Assembly: GCA_030770535.1 (NCBI GenBank)
Contig: JASVEC010000030.1
Coordinates: 1 to 64,000 of the forward strand
Reading direction: 5' to 3'
Length of the DNA: 64,000 nt
Source of the DNA: Batkoa obscura
Taxonomy: Eukaryota; Entomophthoromycota; Entomophthoromycetes; Entomophthorales; Batkoaceae
Every line of letters begins with the position of its first letter. Within the stretch, counting starts at the first letter, position 1. A model generated the notes under the pieces. That model ran no database searches. It was not told where the DNA came from and saw only the letters and a list, made by a program, of their open reading frames with translations. A program made the translations under genes and the position numbers. Positions 46,957 to 59,498 of the stretch are shown piece after piece.

Positions 46957-48879
46957 TTAGTTTTTTAAATTCTCGCTGCTAATTTTCTTCTGTTTATCTC
47001 TTTTTAAAAACTGCAAATACCATTCATCAAATAATGAAAAATTAATATAATTAAAACAATAGGCATATTGAATTACGTTTTGATGGTAGCAATTAATCAA
47101 AGGTACAACTAATATTTGTAAATTTAATTTAATAAAATTTAACTTTTTACATTGAAATAATACACGAATGCTATGAAAGAGTGCTATAGTTATAGACCAA
47201 TCAAAGGTTTCTAAATAATTATTGGAGTAGCTAATAGTAGGAGTAATGTTGGAGGTAGGAATATCAGCGTTGCCAAATATTGATTGAATTAAATTTAATG
47301 CGGAAGATAAATAATGGTATTTATAAAATTCTAAATTAATATTCGTCATATTGTTAATAATAAAAGTTTCTAATAAAAAATCCATTAAATAAATTATTAT
47401 GATGTTTTTAATTAACAAACAACCAATCAGTTGATTTTTATAGATATGATTTTTATGATTAGTTATTGATAATTCTATGTCATTAAACAAGTTGAAATTT
47501 TTATCTAATAAATTATTTGTTTCCAATTCATATTGTTGTAGTGCCAATTGTTTTAATCTATATTTTTGATTTAGTTGATTTGTTTCTTTTAATAAATATA
47601 ATCCATTTAACAATTTGAAATTTAATAACATTTGATTAAACATCACCTCCTGCTCATCTAAAAGTTCCAAACCCTTCCTATATTCTAGAATAATCTCTTG
47701 ATTTTCATTATTCAGATTGATATTCCTTTGAACTGGTAAATATAAAACAAACCCAAACTCAAATTCAAATATAATTAAAGTATCATACAATAATTTCATT
47801 TCGATTAATAACTCAAAACTTGTTAAAGTAGAAGAAATATAACCTTTCAGTTCATCTAATTTTAATATTTGTATTAATTTATAACATATTATTAATCTTA
47901 GTTTTGATTCTGTTATGAGACCTTGAGAATGTTCGATATAGCTTAACAATAAGTTAGTTTGTAAATAAGCTAAGTTTTGATTTAACTTATAAATATCCTT
48001 ATCGTTATCTTTGAAACTAAATAAATTATCCAATGTAATTGTGTTTTCTATTTTCATTCTATTTTTAATAATCATATATAACGGATCTTTTTTTAATAAA
48101 ATATATTCTTTCGCTTGTCTATTAATACACACTTGACTTGATTGAATATCCCATTTTATATATCCTTGTCCTAGGATTATTCATATAAATAATACATATA
48201 AAATAAAATAAAAATAATTCTTACCTCGAAAATAAATAAATTGTAAATGTCTAAGAACTTTCAATAAAATCACTGTTAATAAAATTGAATTATGTCCTTC
48301 TACTTTGTTTTCTTTTCTCATTTCAAATTCAATCCTATGCCTTGTTATAAATGGATAAAATGACAAATGATGATTTAAAAATAGTTCAAATAATACACTT
48401 TTCAATGTCTTATGATTCATTTTTTTCGTCAACCTCATCTCATAACTTTGTATTCTTTTTAAAATATTTCTTATGAGTGGTTGGTTAAAACTTAACATAG
48501 CTTCTTTTATATATTCATCTAATAAATCCTTAATATTTTTCTTTTTTATTGCTTTTACAGTGAAATTCCATTCTTTCCTGACTCCTCTTTCTCTCTTATA
48601 TCCATCATCAATTATATATGTCTCTTTAGGTCCATTATTCCTCTTTCTTCTCCTCTCTCTTATCAACAATCCAGTCATCCATTCCAGCATATTTATTCTT
48701 TTCACCATTTTCGCTATTTTAATACTATCATTCCAACTTTCTTGCCTTTTTAACATTAATGCTTCTTCCTTAGTGTTATAACTACAAATCAAATCATTTT
48801 TATTACAGCGACCACATATTGGGTGTTCTCTTGTACATTTTTTTTTAGATAATCGACATGAAACACAGGTTTTGATCAT
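46957..48879 (-). CDS. Zn2Cys6 fungal-type transcription factor (copy 2)
   Basis: Two exons (48225-48879 and 46957-48170) give about 622 residues. The N-terminal zinc cluster has C5, C8, C15, C22, C25 and C32 with the spacing of copy 1 and the loop RLSKKKC. A very basic segment (RERRRKRNNG) at about residues 74-83 may add a nuclear signal. The rest is a long helical region with Leu/Asn-rich stretches and the block ETFDWSITIALFHSIRVLFQ, matching EASDWTIPMAAFHALKAVVK in copy 1. Gene structure is the same as copy 1, with one phase-1 intron after the (Y/F)RG motif. The pair looks like a tandem duplication in the same orientation, now separated by an unrelated gene. Targets unknown. Confidence 0.92.
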
Positions 48880-51501
48880 TTGTAAATAAAGATAAAGTAA
48901 ATTGAGTATATGTATCTGAAGTTAGTTATTGTAAAAATGAAATTATTATGTATTTAAGTTTGGTTATTTTGTATGTGAGTTGCTTTATTGTATGCTGTTC
49001 AAGTGAGAAAAATTATAACTTAATTAAGGATAATAATAAAAATAAAAGAGCGATTATTAACATCAACTTTTTTTTGAAGCCCTATTTTATATTTTGGGTT
49101 GAATTTAAATGCTTTGGAATAAAAGATGTAAGAAATGACAATATTAATTTTTTATAGCATAAGCGCTAAAAGTATACAACTACACCAACAAATAGGATTT
49201 AAAACATCTTGCTTTTTATGGCTAAAAAACAAAAACAAGTTTATTATAATATATGTAATAAAATTCAGAAAAAAGAATTATAATATCAAAAAGCTCTTTT
49301 TATACTATGTATTAGATTGTTGTATATGAAAAGCATAATAATAATTATAATTCCTACTTATAACTACCAAATAGAAACATCGAGTATAAAAATAATATTC
49401 TACAATTAAAAGTAAAAGTTTTTATAACAAATTTAAATAAAAACTCTAGATCAATTGTATATAAATTCCGAATATGGAGATGTATTTTGTACTTAAGAAT
49501 TTTACTAACAATTTTTTGATCAAATAGCGCTTAAAAAATGGAAAAGTTAATAATCGAAAAAAACATCCCCATATACTAAATTTTAATATTAAAATTATTA
49601 AGATAAAAATAAAATAAAATAAAATAAAAAATAATAAAACAATGTTAGTAGAATAGATAAGTTTAGAATTAATAAAAGTACATCAATTTATTTATTTTTG
49701 AATGTATTATTTAAGATTTTATTTATATATAATATAATAAAAAATAAAGTTTAAAATGAAGTGAAAATTGTAAATTAATATTATTATATAAGATTTTATT
49801 ATGAATTATTAAATAAATATATTGACTAATTTAAATTAACTAAATTGAAAAAATTAATACTACAATAATATAAATTAAAAACAAACAAAATAATTAATAA
49901 TAAGTATTATATAAATCAAGTATTTGGATTGATATTGATTAGAAATGTTATAACAGTCTATTTAATGAGTTTGATATTAAACAGTTTTATAATAAATCAA
50001 ATATTAACTTATTTTTTTATTAGTGTTGTTACTTATTTTCAACATTGAATTTAATTCAACCAACTTTTAATAGCAATGTTATTCCTATCTCTAACATTAG
50101 GGTTATCTTTGTACTCTTAAGTTATACCAATTTATTAAAACCTTTTGATTAGTCTATTACCATAGCCTTATTTTATATTATCCATGTTTCGTTTGAATGT
50201 CGAAAATATTCATTTACTAAATTAAATATTTAAAATTTAATTTTATTATTAGCTCATATGTATTGTAAAATGCAATTTAATGACTCTATTGTTGTAATTA
50301 TGGTGATTTTTCATTTTTTAATAAATGATATTATGAATTTTTCAATAAGAAGGAAAAAGAAAAAAGATGAAAGACAAAATTGAGAAATACTAAAAGTTCG
50401 ACTTTTAAAAAAGTGTTTTGATTGGTTGTTAGTGAAGTGTAAATGTTTACTAGCATTTATTGAAGCTCTATATTTATAGTGTAGGCTTTTCTTTCTTTAT
50501 TGTCATTTATTGTTTTGCCTTTAATGGAATATTCAAAGTGGAACTTACTTAGAGGCAAGCGCATAAACTTCTGCCAATATCAATAATTAAATTACTTACT
50601 TTTTGAAGTTTAATGCTATAATTTAATAAGATTTAATAAATGAATGTATTGTAGTGAATGATGTAAAGACTAACGTAAGTTATTACTAACACGAATGACG
50701 TATATATTAAATATGAAGATAATATATAATAGATTAATTCATTTTATACTCATAAAAAGGATATAAAAAATTAGATTACTTCCTTTGGAACCTTTTATCA
50801 TTGAAAGTTTTTTCATTTATTTTCTAAAGCTGTCTTTAAACCATAGTTACATTAATTTAGCTCTTAGTTCAAAATATAGCTTTTACCTTACACTTAATTA
50901 AAGAGGTTTCGAAGCTTTTGATTATCATTAATCAAGTATCAAAATTACCTTACTCTACCTTAGGTCAACCTATTACTTAGCACATCACTTTCACTCGGTT
51001 TAAGAACTTCAAAGCTTACGGCTTTCATTTTTGGATCTGCCAACTTTAGAATGAATATTAACATTGTTGAATGAAAACATTACTACATAAAATTCAGAAA
51101 AAAACATTCAATTAGTTGGTTGTTACAACTACTATAATTATGTTGACCTAGATTACAGTGTTTTTTAGAGCTAGTTATTTATTATTCTTTTTTTCAAAGC
51201 CTAATCATTGATTTAGCCTGATTTTAAGAGTTTATAGATAAACAGTTCATTGGGTTATAGTAGTGTTCAAAGTAAACTTGACTTGTTATTTGAGTTCAAG
51301 GATTTTATTGGCCTGACTGGAGAATATTCAATTTCTTAAAACTAGATTTCAATACGAAATAAGAACACAAGAACAAGTATTATTAACCTTTACCCAATGA
51401 TATTTTAATAGTTACAATAGAAAAGAGTATAATTTGTAATAATTCTATTTATATAGAGCACTTTTTTCTTTTTTTTTTTCGATTTTGAATTGACTTCAAT
51501 A
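48880..51501. other. long intergenic region with one MITE
   Basis: 2.6 kb between the second Zn2Cys6 gene and the kelch membrane protein. One MITE copy lies at 49473-49573. A 69-codon ATG frame at 48948 begins with a leader-like MYLSLVILYVSCFIVCC, but has no homologue or supporting context. Nothing else was recognised. Confidence 0.5.
49473..49573. mobile_element. MITE copy (reverse)
   Basis: Ends TATGGAGATG and CATCCCCATA. The body includes TTAAGAATTTTACTAACAAT and the core ATCAAATAGCGCTTAAAAAA. It is an outlier, 10 kb right of the main cluster. Confidence 0.93.
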
Positions 51502-52902
51502 ATGCTAATCTTTTATTTAACCTTACTATTCTTCTTCAACCGATATCTAACACAAACCATCCCAAAACTCTCTGGTGGTAATTGTATGTTAATAGAAGAT
51601 AAAATTTATTATTTAGGTGGTTCTATACAAGACAATGACAATAAACCAACACCAAATAAAAATGTTTATATGTTAAATTTAGCAGATGAGAATTTTATGA
51701 TTAATAATAATCAAGCCAAATGGATTAAAATAAATAATAATGGGCCGCCTTCAATGTATGGTAATATCGTACAATCTAGTAATCATTCCAAGGAAATTTA
51801 TATGATTGGGGGGGAAGGTTCTAATATTTCTCAAGGTTTTCAAGTATATAATATAGATACTAATAAATGGAATACTGATGAAGTAGCATCTAAAGGGTTA
51901 TCCGATATTCTTAAGAAGGAATTAAATACTGTTTTACCATTAACGAATACTTATACTATTAAAGTTGATAATAAAAATATCTTTTATTTTGGTGGCAAAT
52001 ATACAAATAAAGATAAAAAATTGACATATAATGAAAAGATATTTTATTATAATATCGATCGAGGTACTTGGGAAGTGGAAAAATCAAGTTATAAAACAAG
52101 TATTGATGGAGGCATATTTTATTTAAAACCAGCTATATCTAATTTTGGGGGCAAAACAAATGATAATAAATATCAAGATAATAAAAGTTATAATACTTGG
52201 TCAATAGATACTAAGAGTAGTAATATTAATACTATTAGTGGCAATAATTCTATACCAACTATATCTAAATTTTCTACAGCTACTGATAATAATAACGAAT
52301 TTGCTTATATTTTAGGAGGGACTGATAATAAAAATGGAAATTCAATTTATAAATTGATGACTTCAACTATTAAAGTAGATGAGCCATTTGAGGTAGAAGG
52401 ATTAGAAAGTTATGATAATGGTTGTTTAGTCTATTATCAAGATTATTTAATTTATTCCTTTGGTAGCAAAAATAATAAATATTCTGATAAAACTCAATTG
52501 ATTCAATTAAACGAAAAAAAATTAAGTGATAAACTAAACAAAAAGACAACACCAGCAGAAGAAGATGAGAGGGATAAAGGGGACAATGGGACAGCTATGA
52601 ATATAGGAGCAGTTGTAGGAGGATCCGTTGGTGGCTTTATAGTAATTGTAGTTATCTTTGGAAGCATATTTTATTTCTGTTTTAAAAAGAATAAAAAGAA
52701 GAAACAAGAAGAATTGAAACCACCTGAATATATTAAAGAAGTTGTTTGGGCTGGTCAAAATAATCGGCAGATTGAAATTGAATTTGTTGATTCTTTTGGT
52801 ACTCAAGTTACATATATTGATGATGATGTGACTGACCCTGAAAATGTACCTTATTTTTTAACTGAAAGCGATTGCCTTATTGGTGTTAAGGTTAATAAGT
52901 AG
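51502..52902 (+). CDS. kelch-repeat single-pass membrane protein
   Basis: A single exon of 466 residues from the ATG at 51502 (a TTG-initiated reading four codons upstream is unlikely). It has a hydrophobic leader (MLIFYLTLLFFFNRYLTQ) and six kelch-type blades (YYLGGSIQD, IYMIGGEGSN, IFYFGGKYTN, ISNFGGKTND, AYILGGTDN, IYSFGSKNN). A charged stalk follows (TTPAEEDERDKGD), then one membrane helix at about 370-394 (VVGGSVGGFIVIVVIFGSIF) and a ~72-residue cytosolic tail starting with a Lys-rich stop-transfer. The propeller should face outside or the wall. It is the full-length relative of the truncated kelch gene at 30419. A role in adhesion or wall sensing is plausible by architecture but unproven. 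Confidence 0.88.
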   Translation: MLIFYLTLLFFFNRYLTQTIPKLSGGNCMLIEDKIYYLGGSIQDNDNKPTPNKNVYMLNLADENFMINNNQAKWIKINNNGPPSMYGNIVQSSNHSKEIYMIGGEGSNISQGFQVYNIDTNKWNTDEVASKGLSDILKKELNTVLPLTNTYTIKVDNKNIFYFGGKYTNKDKKLTYNEKIFYYNIDRGTWEVEKSSYKTSIDGGIFYLKPAISNFGGKTNDNKYQDNKSYNTWSIDTKSSNINTISGNNSIPTISKFSTATDNNNEFAYILGGTDNKNGNSIYKLMTSTIKVDEPFEVEGLESYDNGCLVYYQDYLIYSFGSKNNKYSDKTQLIQLNEKKLSDKLNKKTTPAEEDERDKGDNGTAMNIGAVVGGSVGGFIVIVVIFGSIFYFCFKKNKKKKQEELKPPEYIKEVVWAGQNNRQIEIEFVDSFGTQVTYIDDDVTDPENVPYFLTESDCLIGVKVNK

Positions 52903-53541
52903 TCTTACTACTATTCCAGTTTCTCTCCTTTTGAATTTTAATTAATAAAGTTGAATTTTGGTTTTTTTTTTGTGTTTTTTTTTTTAAAACTACTTAGTAG
53001 ATCAAAAGGATAATAATATGTTCATTTCTATATATAATATATATATTCATCTTAATAACAATATGATATAATATAATATAAAACTCGAATTGATAATAAT
53101 AGATTAGTGATTAATTTAAAAGGTACTAAAATATAAACTTTAGTAATAAAAGAATATTAACTCATTATTTATTAATATCATTTAAGAAAAGTATATAATT
53201 TCAAGCATTTTGCTACAAAGTAGAAATATAATAAATTCACATCATTTAATAAAAGGAATTGAGATTTTAATTTTAGAATATTGAACGTTAATGGAATAAT
53301 TAAGATATAATGAGCTCTTCTAAAAGGATGAATTAAAGATATCACCAACTTTCATTTCAATTTAGTATTCAAAATCAAACTTTTTAAAGCAATCATCTTA
53401 TTGGTTCCAAATCTAAATAGAATTATTTTTTCCAATCAAAAAAAGTTAGCTAAACTAAATCTATTTAATTAATCTTTTCCATCTCTTTTTCAACATAAAA
53501 AAAAGTTATTTCAATTTTGTATTACTAAAAACATATCACAT
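52903..53541. other. intergenic region
   Basis: 640 bp of AT-rich DNA with T-runs and ATATA repeats between the kelch membrane protein and RRP40; presumably the 3' end of one gene and the promoter of the other. No other feature. Confidence 0.5.
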
Positions 53542-54486
53542 ATGTCCACATTTGAAGAACAATTATTATTTCCAGGGGATAAAGTATCTTTCAAACAATT
53601 ATTAGATATTGAAGGTGGGGAAATCGTATCTGAAGAACCTATCAATATCAAATTAGGCCCAGGTTTAATTCAAGTTGAAGAATCTATTGTAGCTACTAGT
53701 TGTGGTATTTTGAAAAAAAATAAAAATAAACATCAATATTGGTTGGAATTTAATTCAAAAAGAGTAAGTGAAATGATGTTATTTTTTTTAAATTTAATAA
53801 ATTAAGATAGAATTCAATTTTTTTACTATTAGTATATCCCATCTACAGGAGATTCGGTACTTGGGGTAGTGACTAAGAAACTTGGTGAAAGTTATGTAAT
53901 TGATATAGGTAGTGCTCAAAGATGTAATTTATCTGGTAATGCATTTGAAGGTGCAACAAAAAAAACAAGACCTAATTTAAAGGTAAAGAATTAATTGAGA
54001 ATAATTTTTAATTGATAAAAAAGTTTTTGATTAATTTGTTATTTAGGTAGGTACTTTATTATATGGTAAAATAGTATTGGCTCATAAAGATATGGAACCT
54101 GAAATGGAATGTTATAATTCGTTTACTAATAAAGCAGAAGGGTTTGGAGAATTAAAAGATGGATTCGCGTTTAATTGTTCTATTGGTCTTTGTAGAAGGT
54201 AATCAAACTATTTTGTTAACTTATTTTCTTTTATTGATCATAAATATAATATTATATATTATATATTATATACTATTTATATAGATTATTAAATCCTAAG
54301 AATAAACTATTAAATTTAATTGGTAATACAATACCATTTGAAATCTGTATTGGGCTAAATGGTTGTATCTGGATTAATACAGAAAAAGAAGAAACTAGTA
54401 TTGGACTAAAAAATATATTATTAGAGGCTGAAGATATTGAAGATGATGATGAAGATAGGATGATCAAATTAATAGAAGAATTATAA
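53542..54486 (+). CDS. RRP40: exosome complex subunit Rrp40 (S1/KH cap protein)
   Basis: RNA-binding cap subunit of the nuclear and cytoplasmic exosome, which degrades and trims RNA 3'-5'. Four exons (53542-53763, 53833-53982, 54047-54198, 54285-54486) give about 241 residues, the normal size. The N-terminal domain has FPGDKVS and LGPGLIQ. The S1 domain has YIPSTGDSVLGVVTKKLGES and YVIDIGSAQRCNLSGNAFEG, followed by RPNLKVGTLLYGKIV. The KH domain has PFEICIGLNGCIWINTE, matching the NG-x-(I/L/V)-W signature of Rrp40/EXOSC3. The acidic C-terminus (EDIEDDDEDR) is short. The final exon begins inside an Arg codon, confirming the last splice. Confidence 0.94.
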
Positions 54487-55353
54487 AAATAAAAAATAGT
54501 TATATAGTTTATTATTAAAATTAAGTTAATCTATTATTTATAGTTTAGTATATAACATAATGAAAAACGAATTTAGAAAAGTATAGGAAGATTTAAAAGC
54601 AGATCGGATATCTTAGATTGATACTCTTAAAATAATTAAATATTAAGATTGATTTTATATCTTTATAATTTGATGTTTTAAGTCTTACTATTTTCATCAC
54701 TAAAAGTTCTAATTAAGTCAATTAAAAAATTATTATTATACTATTATTATATACTTTGAACTTTTTAAAATGATAGTTTAATATTTAAATAAATTTGAAT
54801 TATTTTATAGTTGATAAAAATCTTTTTTGATTAGAAGAATTTCACTAATTATTTTTCTATTTAATATTACTTATAAAATAAACAATTAAATAAAATTGAA
54901 AAAATAAAATATTATATAATATTATAAATTTAAGGTTATTTCTCAGATATCATATTAAAATAATGAATATTTTAATGAAATTCAATTATTTATATTTAAA
55001 TCGGAGTTAATTTTGAATCATATTAATAACAATGTCAATTATTAATATAAATTTAATTAATCACAAAGTAAATAAGATAAATTCCAATGTTAAAAAAGAA
55101 TTTAATAAATTAAATAATAAGAAAGAATTTTCAATTATTTTGATAATTGTATTAGAATAATAATTCATTTAATAAATTTTTATAATATAGTCAATTATCT
55201 AATTTATCTATTTATCAGATTAAACAACTAAAATAAAAGTTTATTATTATGATAAATAAGATGAATAAGATAAACAATTAAATAAAATGATGAAATTTAA
55301 AACTCAATTTATTTTTTTAATTTATTTTTTTAATTTATTTTTTTAAACTCTTA
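54487..55353. other. intergenic region, extremely AT-rich
   Basis: 870 bp of almost pure A/T between RRP40 and the first receptor gene. Just before the receptor ATG is a short tandem repeat of a (TTTTTTTAATTTA)-like unit, at about 55311-55346. No gene or MITE. Confidence 0.55.
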
Positions 55354-56253
55354 ATGGATGAACAACTAAAATTAGATATTTTAACATATACAGGAAATAT
55401 ATTATCTCTTCTATTTTTACTTATTAGCTTTATATTATTTCTTGTAATTTACATTTATAACAAAAAGATTAACACATCTATACTTTATAGAATAACATTA
55501 ATTATTTTATTTGGTGATTTTTGTTATAATGTCAATTACTTAATTAAAAGAAATATTAATATTCATAATATTAACACTTGTTTATTTCAAGAATGGTTTA
55601 GTACTTTTAGTATCTCAATATCTATGTTTTATGCCTTATCAATAGCTATCTTATCTTTATTCAATATTCTACATTCTTATAAGCCAACATTGAAGGTTCG
55701 ATTATTAGTTTATTTAATGCCTTTATTGTTATCTATAATAATAAGTTGTATTCAATTGATTTATAATAAGATGAAATTAAGTTCTGGAGAATGTATTAGT
55801 AATTTAAGAAATTTAGAAATTGTAGATAATTTAGTTATTAAATTTCTATCTGTATGTCTTACTATTTTAATCGGTCCAATCGTTTATTCAATTATTCTTA
55901 TTTATTTAATATATAAACGAAAGCAACTTCAACAATTGAGTGGAAGTAAGGAGAATAGTTTATCTACTTTAAGTTATAAATTATTTTTTCGTTTGATTGC
56001 TTATCCCTTAATACCGATTATTTGTTATTCTTTTTATTTTGTTTGTTTATATTTGAAATATAATAATGTAAATAATGAGATTACAATGATTATTAGACTT
56101 ATCTCCTCTTTTTTAATGCAATTCCAAGGTTGTTTAAATTCATTATTGTTCCTTACAAATACTATCTTTTTAAACGAGTTCAAAAATTGGTATAAAAAAA
56201 GGAAACTTAGAAGTTACGACGGTTCTAATCTTTTAATATTGAATAAATATTAA
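55354..56253 (+). CDS. seven-transmembrane receptor (GPCR-like), copy 1
   Basis: A single exon of 299 residues with seven hydrophobic helices, at about 15-35, 43-64, 79-105, 114-137, 161-188, 210-234 and 244-273. A conserved Cys precedes TM3 (CLFQEWFSTFSISIS). The C-terminal tail is short and basic (YKKRKLR). The long TM3 and the Cys before it resemble cAMP-receptor-like/Git3-type receptors of fungi and amoebae, but I cannot fix the class. It is clearly paralogous to the gene at 59499: both have C-x3-(E/Q)W-(F/L)-STFSISIS before TM3 and LFLTN-(T/S)-IFL at the end of TM7. The two flank a photolyase. Ligand and coupled pathway are unknown. Confidence 0.85.
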   Translation: MDEQLKLDILTYTGNILSLLFLLISFILFLVIYIYNKKINTSILYRITLIILFGDFCYNVNYLIKRNINIHNINTCLFQEWFSTFSISISMFYALSIAILSLFNILHSYKPTLKVRLLVYLMPLLLSIIISCIQLIYNKMKLSSGECISNLRNLEIVDNLVIKFLSVCLTILIGPIVYSIILIYLIYKRKQLQQLSGSKENSLSTLSYKLFFRLIAYPLIPIICYSFYFVCLYLKYNNVNNEITMIIRLISSFLMQFQGCLNSLLFLTNTIFLNEFKNWYKKRKLRSYDGSNLLILNKY

Positions 56254-56814
56254 TGTTATTATTGTTAGGTTTTTTTTGTAGCAATTTTTAGATACTTTTA
56301 GATTCCAAATCATTTAAAAATTAATTATAATTTCTTGCTTAAAATAAATAGATTGGTTATCGGTTACATCAGAGCTACTTTTTATCTTGAAAATTAAACT
56401 TATTTATTCTATTAAAATACTTTGATATTGCAATTATCTACCGCTACCATTTGAATCTACTCAATATTATTGCTTTTAAAATGCTTTTGAAATGACCTTA
56501 CATAAATTTAAAAATTTAAATTAAAACCAAATATTAAATATTAATAATATTTCAAGTTGGAACTAGTAAATGGTAATGTCAATATTAAATCAACTTTGTA
56601 ACTCAAATACAACATTATTCAACTTGTTTTGCATAATCGTAAAAATGATATCCTTCATAGTTGAACTTAATAAAACAATTTAGCTTTAATAATCAAACAA
56701 ATCCTTTGATCGAGATCGATCTCAACAATTTCGATTTTAGGATGACATAATAAAAGGGAACATTATAAAAGGAGACCTAATTCTTATTAACATCAACACA
56801 TTTTTAATTTCAAA
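56254..56814. other. intergenic region
   Basis: 560 bp between the first receptor and the photolyase; presumed promoter of the photolyase. A GATCGAGATCGATCTC near-palindrome lies at about 56709-56724. No gene. Confidence 0.5.
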
Positions 56815-58447
56815 ATGAAAGATAAAAGTAATAGTAATACGAATGGTAGTCTTAATGGTCACGGTAATAAAAAAACAAAACTTGATTGTAAAAATGTATT
56901 ATTTTGGTATCGAACAGATATGCGAACCTTAGATAATCGAGCATTGGAGGGAGCTGTTACTGCAGTTGAACAATATCAAAAAGATGGACATCAAAGTAGT
57001 TTAATTTGTTTATTTATTGCAAGTATAGATGAATGGAAAGATCATGATTGTAGTTTAATTAAAATAGATTTTTTCTTAAGAAATATAAGAGATCTTCAAA
57101 TAAAATTAAGAGAGTACAATATTCCATTGATTTTTAAACAAAATAATCAAAGAGAAGAGATACCAAATTTAATACTTGAATTATGTAATAAATATAATAT
57201 TGAGAAGTTATTTTTTAATATTGAATATGAAGTTAATGAGAGGAAAAGAGATAAAAAAGTAAGCGAATTATTGAATGGTAATAATATCCAAGTTATTCAA
57301 CGACATGATCAATGTGGTATACCACCTGGTGAAGTAGTAGCCAAATCAACAAATCAACCATATACTGTTTATACACCCTTTAAAAATACATGGAATATAA
57401 TAGCCAGTCGGGGGGAACATCTAAAAATATCAAAATATAATTTAAGTGAAATTAATAATAATAATGAAAAAGATAGTTATTCAGAATTATTTGATATTGA
57501 AATACCAAAATATATTGAAGAATTTAAATTAAGTGATGAAATGATTGAATTAATTAATAAATTATATCCAAGTGGAGAAGTTGAAGCAAATAAAAGACTA
57601 GATGAATTTGTTTTAAAACGTAGTAAAGATTATAAAGTGAATAGAGATATTCCATCCTTAAGTGGTACTAGTATATTATCTCCCTATTTAACTAGTGGTG
57701 TTATATCAGTTAGACAATGTATTAATAAAGCAATTGATAATAATATTGACAAGTTGACAACTGGAAATCTTGGAATAACAACTTGGATTTCAGAACTTAT
57801 TTGGCGTGATTTTTATCGACATGTATTAGTAGCTTATCCAAGAGTAAGTAAAAACCAACCCTTCAAATTAGAAGCTAAAGATATCGCATGGGAAGATAAT
57901 GAAGATAATTTTAAAGCTTGGTGTGAAGGAAAAACTGGGTATCCTATAGTAGATGCAGGTATGAGACAATTAAATTCAATTGGTTGGATGCATAATCGAT
58001 TACGTATGATAACGGCCATGTTTTTAAGTAAGGATTTATTGATTGATTGGCGTAAAGGGGAACAGTATTTTATGCAAAATTTAATTGATGGCGATTTAGC
58101 TTCTAATAATGGTGGTTGGCAATGGTCAGCATCAACTGGTACCGATGCTCAACCGTATTTTAGAGTGTTTAATCCAAAGTTACAATCTGAAAAAGTGGAT
58201 CCAACAGGAGAATATATTAAAAAATGGGTACCTGAATTGAAACATTTGGATGGTAAAAGTATACATGATCCATTTGAAACGTTACCGAAGGACAAATTTG
58301 AGAAGTTAAAGTAAGTTTATTTTATTTTCATTGATATATAAAATTAAGATAGTTCTTTTTAGTTATCCCAAACCTATTGTAAATCATGCTAAAGCTCGAA
58401 TTAAAGCTATTGAAGTATATAAAATAGTAATGAAGAAATCTAAGTAA
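56815..58447 (+). CDS. PHR1: class I CPD photolyase (cryptochrome/photolyase family)
   Basis: Uses blue light and FADH- to split cyclobutane pyrimidine dimers in DNA. Two exons (56815-58310 and 58363-58447) give about 526 residues; the second supplies the expected C-terminal helix (YPKPIVNHAKARIKAIEVYK). The N-terminal Rossmann domain begins VLFWYRTDMRTLDNRAL. The FAD-binding domain shows LSPYLTSGVISVRQC, TWISELIWRDFYRHVLVAYP, YPIVDAGMRQLNSIGWMHNR, MFLSKDLLIDWRKGEQYF and DGDLASNNGGWQWSASTGTD, followed by AQPYFRVFNP. These are the signatures of class I CPD photolyases, and the electron-transfer tryptophan region is intact. A Lys/Asn-rich N-terminus (HGNKKTKLD) may be a nuclear signal. It sits between two receptor paralogues. 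Confidence 0.95.
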
Positions 58448-59498
58448 ATCTAATAAATAAAATATATATATTCGCAATATAATCATTGTCATTTAGTTTA
58501 TTATTTATTACTTCTAAAAATTATCAAAGAACAAGTAAATACAATATTTTTAACTTATGACGGTTATAACAAAATAAATAAATAAATTAAAGTAATGATT
58601 TTCAATAACAATTCTCAACAAATGTAAACAAAATTAAGAACCTTATTATGATTTTAAAATTTACTCATATTTGTTGAAAATTATTACTTCGGTTTGTTTA
58701 TTTCTTTTTCTTAGTATAGTCATGATAAATTAGAAATTTTGTATATTTATCTTTATTATATTAGATTTAAAAATAGTATTGATCTTACACCTTGTAATAT
58801 TATTAATTTTAATTAATTGTATATTGAATGATTTCATTATGTTGAATAAGTAATATTAAAATAAGGCTAATTAATAGCTTAATCGCAATTTCGCTTTTAT
58901 ACCTTAAAATTTAATTTCTTGACTAAATTTAGTAAATAAATTATTATTTTGCAGAGATAATAATTTAAATGAGATTTCAATAACTTCAGCATAATTAAAT
59001 GATATTAATAGTTATAACGAAACAAATAGATACTATAACAAAGAATCAAAGAAATATTATTTTTTTAATATTTAATGTCTTCATCAAATTAAACTACTTT
59101 TTATTATTATTATTATAAATATTACTAAAAATCTAAAATTTACTCTCGTATTTTTAAATAAAAATAATTAATAAATACTAAATATAAACTAAGTAGAACA
59201 TTTATTTTTTATAATTGATTACCGATATAAACAAAAATATAAAAGTTAATTTTATATATAATTATTTAATTTTTAAAGTTGAAAGCAGCAGTTAAATACA
59301 AAAACTAAAAATATCAAAGTATTAAAATGGCAATAATTTTAAAAATTCCAATAAAAATTAATAAATCTTAATTAATTAAAATTCATAAAACTAAATAATA
59401 AAAATAAGGAAATCAAAAAAATCAAAAAAATCATAGATTTCTTTTAATGTTTAGTTAATTTCTTAAATCTCATTCTCTTTTCATTTTAATATTAATTA
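58448..59498. other. intergenic region, extremely AT-rich
   Basis: 1.05 kb of nearly pure A/T between the photolyase and the second receptor gene. No gene, RNA or MITE seen. Confidence 0.55.

Noticed and set aside
48948-49157. 69-codon frame with leader-like start
   Set aside because: No second feature supports it: composition is that of the surrounding AT-rich DNA and no relative was seen in the window.
55354-56253. Opsin identity for the receptors
   Set aside because: Proximity to a photolyase is suggestive, but no Schiff-base lysine could be placed in TM7, so a light-receptor call is not justified.
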